Source: an uncultured Eubacteriales bacterium
GTDB taxonomy: Bacteria > Bacillota > Clostridia > Christensenellales > QALW01
DNA: 17,496 nucleotides
Assembly (NCBI GenBank): GCA_900547955.1
Contig: URIR01000039.1
Coordinates: 1 to 17,496, forward strand
Reading direction: 5' to 3'
Shown here: positions 7,342 to 13,821 of the stretch, in pieces
Position numbering within the stretch: the first letter of the stretch is position 1
Layout of the letters: each line of letters starts with the position of its first letter
The notes under the pieces: generated by a model
The model's input: only the letters and a program-made list of their open reading frames with translations
Databases searched by the model: none
What the model was told of the DNA's origin: nothing
Position numbers and translations under genes: made by a program

Positions 7342-8886
7342 TCAAATTGGATTTTTTTCAAGCTCTTCCTTTATAGCTAAGGCTATAGCGTCTGCCGTAT
7401 ACTGCGTGCCATATTGCGAACGGTTCTTATCTATTTCCTGATATCTTTTGCTCACATTACTCGCCATTTCTTCCGCCTTGCTGTCCGAATAGCCGCTTAT
7501 TTTAAAGTAATTTTTAAAATCGGTTTTAGTATATTTCGCGTTCAGCATCCCCAGATTAAATATAGTTCCTATTCCGTCATAACCTGCCTCTAACGTAGGG
7601 AAAACATATCCCAGTCCGCCTGTTCCCACATTGCTCAATGAATATTGGTCTCTTAAAAAACTTGAAAAAACATCTGACCTTCCATCTTCCTGTGCTACAG
7701 ATACCAGAGAATTTAAATAGCCCAGTCTGGTATTTTCATCGTCACTCAGGGTTTTTTTAAAATCCTCTATATTAGTTCCGGAATATATGGAATCCAGCAT
7801 TTCATCTATAACCGCATCAGATTCAAGCTGCGAGGTATTTCGGTCATCCTGTGGACTATTTGAAGAAGGCTGATTAATATCCAGCCCGGTTAAATGTTCA
7901 AGATTATTATAGAAATCACTCAATGGATTCTTTTTGCTATCATCCTTTCCATCTGTTTCAAACAAGGAAATACCATATCTGTTTTGAATCTCAGCATTTG
8001 CCATTTGGGTAGCAAGCTCTATTGATTCCTCATCATATCCCGCTTCCCTATAATAATCCAGCCAATTATCAAAGCTTGTCTGCCATTTTTCCTTAATGTC
8101 CAATGAATTTAAATCTTCCTTTTCAGAATCTCCTTTTACCGCCTGCCCCGCTTCATTTACCGTATAACCTATACTAGCAAGGTCCTGAAGCCATTTCTGA
8201 TAATCCTGTTCATACTTCTGAGCCGCTGCAGCTTGACGCCGTTCCTCATTATTCGCCCATATATTGTAATTATTGTTTTCAAGCGCAAGATACGAATTAG
8301 CCAAATCAGCCAAGGTTGCATTCTGGTTAAGATATTTATTATATGCCGCGTTATAAAACTCTGGCACCAATGCATTTTTCTTAGCCTCATAAGCCGCTGC
8401 GGCCTCATTAGCCAGAGCCAGCGCTGTGGACGACATACCGCCGCCTGCCGGCGCATAAGTGCCTATGCTTTTATCAATGGCCGCATCCGCCTGTAAATCA
8501 TACTGCTTAAAATACTCCCTAAGCGTAGGGTCGGACGAAGGGTCATAACTGAAGCCTGCATTATTACGGTCGTTAAGCTGCTTTAAAAGATTCTCTATGG
8601 TCTCGCCGTATTTAAGCTGATATTCTGAAGGCATAAAATCATATTTAGGCTGATTTCTTAAAACGGCATATTCACGCATTGCAGACTGCACCTGTTCGCT
8701 GGTGGGATACACGGAAGGATTGGGGTTAGGGCTTGAGGCGGAATTAGCGTTAGAATTTGAAGGTTTGCGGTAAGCGCCCGTTAAACCATTTACAGCCCCA
8801 GCAGCAGCCGCAGCCATAGTGCTTTTTCTTTTTTCATCCTCGCTCATACCAAATTTACCACTTGTACCGCCATGTTTATTAGCCAT
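7342..8886 (-). CDS. Probable internal virion protein (514 aa)
   Basis: A soluble, Ala/Asn/Gln-rich protein with no signal peptide or clear membrane segment. Residues about 111-215 (starting FSYDPSSDPTLREYFKQY, with a later GGGMSSTALALANEAAAAYEAKK and ALVPEFYNAAYNKYL) follow a pattern I have seen in Clostridia phage structural proteins of unnamed function. The middle is helical and the C-terminal third is mixed. The start is taken as the ATG at 8886, which shares one base with the TGA stop of the 58-aa gene (TGATG); a TTG one codon earlier is possible. GGGGGTGATG serves as ribosome-binding site. Its place between the neck genes and the giant ejection protein suggests packaging inside the head or the short tail. 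Function is inferred from position only. Confidence 0.7.
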   Translation of the reverse strand: MANKHGGTSGKFGMSEDEKRKSTMAAAAAGAVNGLTGAYRKPSNSNANSASSPNPNPSVYPTSEQVQSAMREYAVLRNQPKYDFMPSEYQLKYGETIENLLKQLNDRNNAGFSYDPSSDPTLREYFKQYDLQADAAIDKSIGTYAPAGGGMSSTALALANEAAAAYEAKKNALVPEFYNAAYNKYLNQNATLADLANSYLALENNNYNIWANNEERRQAAAAQKYEQDYQKWLQDLASIGYTVNEAGQAVKGDSEKEDLNSLDIKEKWQTSFDNWLDYYREAGYDEESIELATQMANAEIQNRYGISLFETDGKDDSKKNPLSDFYNNLEHLTGLDINQPSSNSPQDDRNTSQLESDAVIDEMLDSIYSGTNIEDFKKTLSDDENTRLGYLNSLVSVAQEDGRSDVFSSFLRDQYSLSNVGTGGLGYVFPTLEAGYDGIGTIFNLGMLNAKYTKTDFKNYFKISGYSDSKAEEMASNVSKRYQEIDKNRSQYGTQYTADAIALAIKEELEKNPI

Positions 8887-9062
8887 CAAGCATCACCCCC
8901 GTTTTTAAGCTCTGAAACCTCTTTCTCCAAAGCCTGTATAACATTCTTTAAATTATTTATCTGCTCCAATGATACATTTTCAAAGTAAGAAAGCTCGCGG
9001 CTCCATTGGCTTAAAGCCTTTTTCATTTCTTCATCCTTAGTATCTGGGATTGGCAACCACAT
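8886..9062 (-). CDS. Small coiled-coil protein (58 aa)
   Basis: A short gene filling the gap between the neck protein and the 514-aa protein. It starts MWLPIPDTKDEEMKKALSQW and continues with a heptad-like helix (INNLKNVIQALEKEVSELKN) that should form a coiled coil. GGGAGGAATAAAAA directly precedes the ATG. The start overlaps the end of the 493-aa gene by 26 bases in another frame, and the TGA stop overlaps the next ATG by one base. This tight coupling on both sides is strong evidence that it is real. It is too short for a tail needle of P22 type. It may be a small assembly or adaptor protein. The function is unknown. Confidence 0.75.
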   Translation of the reverse strand: MWLPIPDTKDEEMKKALSQWSRELSYFENVSLEQINNLKNVIQALEKEVSELKNGGDA

Positions 9063-10518
9063 TTTTTATTCCTCCCACAACATATTCCCTGCTCGTTGAA
9101 TATATCTGCGCCTTTCCTCTGCCCTCTATAATCAATGATTGTATTTGACAGGCGCAGGCTTTGACAGGCAAGCGATAAACAGCCCTGTTATTTATATAAA
9201 AAGAGCCCAACTCTATGGCTTCCCCCAACTGAGGCTTAACGGATACCGTTACAGGATATTTGTCCTCGCCCTCCATATCCAGAATGACCGCCCGGAGCTT
9301 TTTAAGAGATTCATCTCCTTCGCCGTATACAGCAGTCTCAAAAGACCACGGAACATCTTCGGTAGATTGTTTACTGTTAAAGGAAAGCAGTTGCCCATCA
9401 TTTACCGTTTGCAATGCGCCGTCATAAAAAGCAAAGCTCTTAAAGAATTGCTCGTCCTCCTGAATCCAGGTTCCGTTCTGGGGACAATATACATACACTT
9501 TCCCTTTTCCCGCCTGGTCCTGAACAGAAAGATAATATCTTTTGCCGTCAGTACCTGCGCTGGCCTTCTGTACATTGGATATATCGGGCAGCTTATCAGA
9601 AATTTTCTTGGGGAATCCTCCCGTATATGCATAAACCCCGTCAGGAGCAAGCCAATAGAGCACGTCCAGGCAAATGACGGCAGTATCCTTAAATATGCAT
9701 CCTATACCGGCTATTTTAGTAGTCCTGTAATTGCTTGTATTAGTGCCCTGCAAAATAAACATTTCTGACGAACTAAACAATATTACCCCGCTGTTGTACG
9801 GACAGCAAGTCGTTAAAGGCTCGGACAGCAGCGTTTCAAAATACGAGCCTGTTAATTTAAGAGAGCCATCCTCGTTGAGAAAATCGGTAAATATAAACGG
9901 AGCGTTTTTAGATGAAATGCGTATGGATGCCTTGCCTTCGCTTTTACCCGCTAAAACTACCCTGTCTGCAAACAAACACATATCGTTATAGCTTTCGTCA
10001 GCATTTTCCCATTCTGAAGTCGACAACGTAAAAAAATAATAATTGCCTTCGGGGCCGGTATATGACTTGCCATACAGCCGACGCCCGTCCGAAGGCAGGC
10101 AAATCAAAGCCTTGCCTGACCTTTGCACGCTTACCCATACAGGTATTGACTCCCCCGTTTCGCTTTCTTCCTTAGGCTGCCCATCATATGTAAAATCGCC
10201 GGGAAGGGTATATTTAATAGTAACCTGCGGCAGTATGCCCGGAGAAGACTTCGCATATATCTTAACAAAAATTCCGTCTGTGGAAAAAATCCCATTCCAA
10301 GAATATACTGTATTGTCGCTGTCGCCTGCTTGAGCTGTTAGCTGCTGCAGTACATAACGCCCGTCCCTGGCTTTAAGCACAGGCAGCACGCTGTTATCCA
10401 TGTTGGCTGCAGCCCTAAGCTCCCCTATTTGTATTTTAGGAAGTTCATTTAATCCGCCGAAGGCTATATTTTCCCGCGCTACTGGCAGTAAATACTTCAT
10501 TCTTGGCAAAAAACACAT
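9037..10518 (-). CDS. Neck / tail-hub protein, P22 gp10-like by position (493 aa)
   Basis: A beta-rich protein following the connector gene, as P22 gp10 (packaged-DNA stabilisation, tail hub) follows gp4. The start (MKYLLPVARENIAFGGLNEL, then NMDNSVLPVLKARDG) matches a pattern I know from Clostridia phages with this capsid type, where these proteins have repeated short strand motifs like a propeller. Here too there are repeats of the type VYSWNGIFSTDG, GVILFSSSEMFILQG and VLYWLAPDGVYAYTGG. It probably extends the head-tail neck and keeps DNA inside. AAGGAGAAGAGT precedes the ATG at 10518; a Met at residue 7 is an alternative start. Direct homology to P22 gp10 is not shown, only context and a plausible fold. 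Confidence 0.6.
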   Translation of the reverse strand: MCFLPRMKYLLPVARENIAFGGLNELPKIQIGELRAAANMDNSVLPVLKARDGRYVLQQLTAQAGDSDNTVYSWNGIFSTDGIFVKIYAKSSPGILPQVTIKYTLPGDFTYDGQPKEESETGESIPVWVSVQRSGKALICLPSDGRRLYGKSYTGPEGNYYFFTLSTSEWENADESYNDMCLFADRVVLAGKSEGKASIRISSKNAPFIFTDFLNEDGSLKLTGSYFETLLSEPLTTCCPYNSGVILFSSSEMFILQGTNTSNYRTTKIAGIGCIFKDTAVICLDVLYWLAPDGVYAYTGGFPKKISDKLPDISNVQKASAGTDGKRYYLSVQDQAGKGKVYVYCPQNGTWIQEDEQFFKSFAFYDGALQTVNDGQLLSFNSKQSTEDVPWSFETAVYGEGDESLKKLRAVILDMEGEDKYPVTVSVKPQLGEAIELGSFYINNRAVYRLPVKACACQIQSLIIEGRGKAQIYSTSREYVVGGIKNVVANPRY

Positions 10519-10528
10519 ACTCTTCTCC

Positions 10529-11104
10529 TTACCATATGTTTTTAAATTGCGTGTCTTGCTTGATAGGTTCGGGTAATTCCTCGTGATAATATTGCGAAAG
10601 CTCTTTAATCGCAGCGTTGTACGCCTCCATATAATTCGCGTAGCTCGCTTGATTGTCGTCGTATAAGTCTATCTGCGCGGCAAGATAATATTCATATACT
10701 TCGCTGAATTCATCCGGGAGCAATAGTTCTTGCGCATCCAGATTATCAATGCTGAATTTTTGCGGAGCCTGAATATATATAACCGTCAAACGCCCTTTTT
10801 TATCAGGCGCTGGCTCCAAATACAGCTTTCCGTCCTTTAAAATATATCCAGGCGCCTGGAATAGACCGGTTATGCGCGGGACAAGCTCTCCATTAAATAA
10901 AACTCTGCTCACCTTTGCGCAATCAGGAGGGAGAGATATTTCATTTTCGCCGCCCGCTATTGCATAAGCCAATGAACGCGGAAACGCCAGTACCCGCAGA
11001 GCCAGCCTGCGCTCCAAAAGGTTAATCCAATGCACCATTTCATCTACTCCATGCGTACTGGGCTTTAAATGCATTACTTTAATGATAATCTGTTTAGCCG
11101 TCAT
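10529..11104 (-). CDS. Head-tail connector / adaptor protein, gp4-like (191 aa)
   Basis: Probably the adaptor ring that binds under the portal. It is helical at both ends (VDEMVHWINLLERRLALRVL near the start; DEFSEVYEYYLAAQIDLYDD and AYNAAIKELSQYY near the end) with a beta middle (ISLPPDCAKVSRVLFNGELV), the layout of short-tailed-phage connector proteins. Length and place between the capsid block and the neck protein fit P22 gp4-like proteins. Its ATG overlaps the stop of the 75-aa gene in an ATGA arrangement, so the two are translationally coupled. The family is assigned from layout and context, not from a catalytic motif. Confidence 0.6.
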   Translation of the reverse strand: MTAKQIIIKVMHLKPSTHGVDEMVHWINLLERRLALRVLAFPRSLAYAIAGGENEISLPPDCAKVSRVLFNGELVPRITGLFQAPGYILKDGKLYLEPAPDKKGRLTVIYIQAPQKFSIDNLDAQELLLPDEFSEVYEYYLAAQIDLYDDNQASYANYMEAYNAAIKELSQYYHEELPEPIKQDTQFKNIW

Positions 11105-11328
11105 TTAACCGACCTGCTCTCATTTACATATTGATAAGCAATATCGCCCTGCCGGTCGCTGTCCTTAAGCGCTTCAGCAACATATTGCGGGACTTGAACG
11201 TCTACTCCGCGTTTTATCAAAAACACTTTGCCGTTTATTATAACCGTTCGGGAATCGCGGCTATTAACGTGGTCGCGGGGTATGCGTATAGTTACAAGCT
11301 GATTTTCGTTCGTAATTTTCCTTGCCAT
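11101..11328 (-). CDS. Small conserved phage protein after the capsid gene (75 aa)
   Basis: A small basic, beta-rich protein: VTIRIPRDH, then VIINGKVFLIKRGVDVQVPQYVAEAL. The pattern of NGK, a hydrophobic strand, RG and VPxxVAEAL occurs in small proteins of Bacillota phages coded just after the major capsid gene. A role in the head or head-tail junction is likely but not shown. AAAGGAGG precedes the ATG and lies directly after the terminator-like hairpin, so its expression may depend on readthrough. Confidence 0.65.
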   Translation of the reverse strand: MARKITNENQLVTIRIPRDHVNSRDSRTVIINGKVFLIKRGVDVQVPQYVAEALKDSDRQGDIAYQYVNESRSVK

Positions 11329-11344
11329 GACTTTTGCCTCCTTT

Positions 11345-11378
11345 AAAATAAAAGAGCGCGGCCATCCTAGGGCCGCGC
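11345..11378 (-). terminator. Intrinsic terminator or attenuator after the major capsid gene
   Basis: A perfect 8-bp GC-only stem (GCGCGGCC at 11356-11363 with GGCCGCGC at 11371-11378) and a 7-base loop. On the minus strand it is followed by TCTTTTATTTT. It starts 9 bases after the capsid stop and ends at the Shine-Dalgarno sequence of the 75-aa gene. The T-run is broken by single bases, so partial termination is likely, leaving more capsid than connector mRNA. Without termination the hairpin could still protect the capsid transcript's 3' end. Confidence 0.7.
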
Positions 11379-11387
11379 CGTATAAAA

Positions 11388-12623
11388 TTATTCGCCGTAT
11401 GTGCTGGTGGTCTCTACGCGCACCATATAAGCGTCCTCCAGAATAACGGCTGTAAAGGTTCCCTTCCAGCCAATAGTGGCTCTCTGCTCCAGCGGGTCGG
11501 CTGTGCCACCCGAACCCTTCTGCTTGATTATAGTTTCCAGACCGCCGTTTTCCAACTCAGTAACGCCATATGCGTCCTTGCCGATAACCAGCGTGCTGTA
11601 AACATCCAAACCGTCTACTGTGCCGCCCTGGCCACAGATTACATCATTAACCGCAGCAGTAGCCGCCGTCCCCAAGGTAATAGTAGCGCTACCGGCCGCT
11701 CCCTCGTTTATAGCGGTTATAGTGTTTGCTTTACCGCCTATATAAATATCAACGGGCCCGGAAAATGCCGTGGCGTCGGCGGCGCTTATCGCTTCATTGA
11801 CAGCTATTGAGGTCCCGGCGCTGGAAACGGCGGTTTTCACGGTAAGGCGTCTTATGCTGCCCGCAATGGGAGCTACTCGGAAAACTTTGGCCTCGGGATT
11901 TTCGATGACCCTGACGCCCTGCACACGGCCTATCTCCCCCTCGTACCATTCCTTGGGATTGTAGGAATGCACGTCCTTCCATTCGGGGTCGTCCGCCAAA
12001 TCCGAGCATACGTCTGGATGCATAATGGCCACATAATTGCTGCCGTCAATAGAACCCGCATACATACGGCGCAAGGTATTCTTTGCCCGTTTAATCGCTT
12101 TTACGGTCATTTTGTCATCCGCGGTCAGACTGCTGCGTGTAAGCTTGCTGCCGTCAGAATATTGAACGTTATCCCCAGCATTAAGTATTTCGCGCGCAAT
12201 GGTGTCAAAAGTAAGCCCCGCCTGCTCCGCCTGATTCTCCTGCGTTTCATCGATAATGGGGTCTATAGCGGTCATTTTAAGCATATCCGAAGTTGTTACA
12301 TAGTCGCCGTACTGCTCTACCGTAGCAGTTATTGCAGTTACATTAAGGCTGCGCCCGTCAGGGGTAACTCCTTCGGTTAAAGGCGTGGTGGCCGGGGGGA
12401 AAGGGGTCATTCTCCGGAACTGAATAGTTTTGCCCTCGTTGGCGGGAATGTTCCGTTTCTGGCCAAACTGCGCATGTATAAGCTTATGCTTAGCATTTTT
12501 AAGCATCTGCCGGTCATAATAGGTTTTCATTTCAGCCGAAAGATTGTTGCCCGTGGTATTATCGTTAGTTGTGTTTACATTTGCATCCGCAAATGCTTGT
12601 AAATCAAATTTTAAAAGCTCCAT
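11388..12623 (-). CDS. Major capsid protein, N4-gp56 family (411 aa)
   Basis: The main shell protein of the head. Family marks are EMKTYYDRQMLKNAKHKLIH, FGQKRNIPANEGKTIQFRR, TPLTEGVTPDGRSLNVTAI, DYVTTSDMLKMTAIDPI and YVAIMHPDVCSDLADDPEWKDV, in the order of N4-gp56-type capsid proteins. Residues about 250-335 form an Ala/Gly/Thr-rich beta stretch placed before DVYSTLVIGKDAYG, looking like an inserted surface domain. The first residues, MELLKFDLQAFADAN, carry a Prp-like cleavage motif shared with the scaffold; cutting after Phe11 would leave a chain starting ADAN. AGGAGGAAAAT precedes the ATG. The gene follows the scaffold by 9 bases and is followed by a hairpin. Confidence 0.9.
   Translation of the reverse strand: MELLKFDLQAFADANVNTTNDNTTGNNLSAEMKTYYDRQMLKNAKHKLIHAQFGQKRNIPANEGKTIQFRRMTPFPPATTPLTEGVTPDGRSLNVTAITATVEQYGDYVTTSDMLKMTAIDPIIDETQENQAEQAGLTFDTIAREILNAGDNVQYSDGSKLTRSSLTADDKMTVKAIKRAKNTLRRMYAGSIDGSNYVAIMHPDVCSDLADDPEWKDVHSYNPKEWYEGEIGRVQGVRVIENPEAKVFRVAPIAGSIRRLTVKTAVSSAGTSIAVNEAISAADATAFSGPVDIYIGGKANTITAINEGAAGSATITLGTAATAAVNDVICGQGGTVDGLDVYSTLVIGKDAYGVTELENGGLETIIKQKGSGGTADPLEQRATIGWKGTFTAVILEDAYMVRVETTSTYGE
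12591..12608 (-). other. Predicted Prp cleavage motif FDLQAF in the capsid protein
   Basis: Residues 6-11 of the capsid protein are FDLQAF. Bacillota L27 precursors begin with a LDLQFF or LNLQFF motif that Prp removes, and phage 80alpha head proteins carry LNLQHF. By analogy the cut would follow Phe11. Four of the six codons differ synonymously from the scaffold copy, so the match is kept at protein level. Confidence 0.7.
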
Positions 12624-12632
12624 ATTTTCCTC

Positions 12633-13505
12633 CTAATTTCTAAAAGTAATAGTCTCGCCCCTTCTGGCACGCCGGCTGTATTCTTCAAGCTGTTCATCTG
12701 TAAGCTTACTTACATCTATGCTCATATCAGCAGGTGTACCGTCAGAAAGCGCGTTTTCGGCAGGACGTGACTGCCTTGCCTGAATATTGCCCAATACCGC
12801 TTTCTGTGTTTCACTTGAGGCATTGCGCGCCGCGCTTTCAGCCTTTCTTTGAATGATAGCGTCCGCATTCAATGCATCATATGCCTGTTTTACGCTGAGA
12901 CCGCCCGCCATCAGCCTGAGCATAGCAGGGCTGGCTATTATAGCCTCAGCATTCACCTCGCCGTATATTTCAGGGTCGGAATGTCTCAAATTTTCGCATT
13001 CAGTTGCAACAGCGTTCTTAAATGCAGCAGTCTGCCTCTCCCGTTCATATTGCGCCAGCTTAGCCTTAGTGCGTTCCAGAGTATTAAGCTGATTAAGCGT
13101 ATCCACACTTATACCTCTGCGCGCAGCTACCTCTTCGGAAACCGTACTTTCAATAACTTTGAGCAGCTCATCCTCGCTTTTAACATCGTAATACTGCATC
13201 AAGGTATTCAGCGCCGGCGTTAATTTTTCCATCCGCCCTTCCATCTCGCGGTATTTTCCGAGGCGCTTCCCTATAACTCCCTGCAGCTCCTGCTGATAAT
13301 CCTCTTGGCTTGCAAATACCTTATACGGCTTAGATATGCTGTCCTGCGCGGCGTCCGCAGGCTCTTTCGGGGGCTGAGCGATTTCCCCGCCGCTTTCTGC
13401 GCTCAATTCTGCGCCCGTATCCTGGGGGGCGACGACATCCCCCGTATTTGCGTCTATATTTTCTCCGGCCTCGTTAAAGGCCTGAAGGTCAAAATAATTA
13501 AACAT
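12633..13505 (-). CDS. Head scaffolding protein (290 aa)
   Basis: Guides procapsid assembly and then leaves the head. It is mostly helical and highly charged: an acidic, Pro/Ala-rich N-terminal third, a long coiled-coil centre (about 75-195; QQELQGVIGKRLGKYREMEG, LERTKAKLAQYERERQTA), and a basic C-terminus (EEYSRRARRGETITFRN) of the kind that binds coat protein. It lies between portal/protease and capsid, the usual place. The start MFNYFDLQAFNEAGE carries the same FDLQAF motif as the capsid protein. AGGAGGTATAA precedes the ATG, which lies 8 bases inside the end of the protease gene, suggesting coupled translation. Confidence 0.85.
   Translation of the reverse strand: MFNYFDLQAFNEAGENIDANTGDVVAPQDTGAELSAESGGEIAQPPKEPADAAQDSISKPYKVFASQEDYQQELQGVIGKRLGKYREMEGRMEKLTPALNTLMQYYDVKSEDELLKVIESTVSEEVAARRGISVDTLNQLNTLERTKAKLAQYERERQTAAFKNAVATECENLRHSDPEIYGEVNAEAIIASPAMLRLMAGGLSVKQAYDALNADAIIQRKAESAARNASSETQKAVLGNIQARQSRPAENALSDGTPADMSIDVSKLTDEQLEEYSRRARRGETITFRN
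13476..13493 (-). other. Predicted Prp cleavage motif FDLQAF in the scaffold
   Basis: Residues 5-10 of the scaffold are FDLQAF, at nearly the same distance from the start as in the capsid protein. A cut after Phe10 would leave NEAGENID at the new end. Outside this motif the two N-termini differ, so this is not just a duplicated gene start. Confidence 0.65.
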
Positions 13506-13821
13506 TTATACCTCCTACTATTCGTGGCGGCGCAACGTGCTGCGGATACTTTTCCGCCAGCATACGCACGCCTGAAACATAATAATCTATAAGAACATTA
13601 TGCGTAAGGCCTATGTCGCCATAAGCATTAATGTGCTTAATCTGGTCCTCCTCGTCAGTATTAACCGCCATGCCCTTTTCCCGTAGGCTCTGAGCCAGAG
13701 TAAAAAACAAAATGGAAAAGGCGCTGCATACAATATCAGCGCCCTTTGTCCCATAGCCAGAATGGCCCGAAGCGTCAATTTCAATATGTGTGGGAGTAAT
13801 ATATACAGACGTTTCAATCAA
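13498..13821 (-). CDS. prp: Phage-encoded Prp-like cysteine protease (107 aa)
   Basis: Likely cuts the N-termini of the phage scaffold and capsid proteins. It matches the Prp (YsxB, DUF464) family in length and motifs: ASGHSGYGTKGADIVCSAFS holds the catalytic His20 and Cys32, with the same 12-residue spacing as His22 and Cys34 of Staphylococcus aureus Prp. The family is known for removing the N-terminal extension of ribosomal protein L27 in Bacillota, and host Prp also processes head proteins of phage 80alpha. The start is an unusual TTG at 13821, in a TTGA overlap with the portal stop and with GGAGG about ten bases upstream; no in-frame ATG lies before the catalytic His, so TTG is the only workable start. 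Portal, protease, scaffold and capsid form one coupled block. Confidence 0.85.
   Translation of the reverse strand: MIETSVYITPTHIEIDASGHSGYGTKGADIVCSAFSILFFTLAQSLREKGMAVNTDEEDQIKHINAYGDIGLTHNVLIDYYVSGVRMLAEKYPQHVAPPRIVGGINV

Noticed and set aside
9147..9167. Two TTGACA-like sites on the plus strand
   Set aside because: No -10 box at the right distance and no plus-strand gene follows; they lie inside the neck protein gene.
9139..9768. A 209-aa plus-strand ORF, the longest on that strand
   Set aside because: It lies opposite the neck protein gene, has no ribosome-binding site and has a composition typical of an antisense shadow. The other plus-strand ORFs fail for the same reasons.
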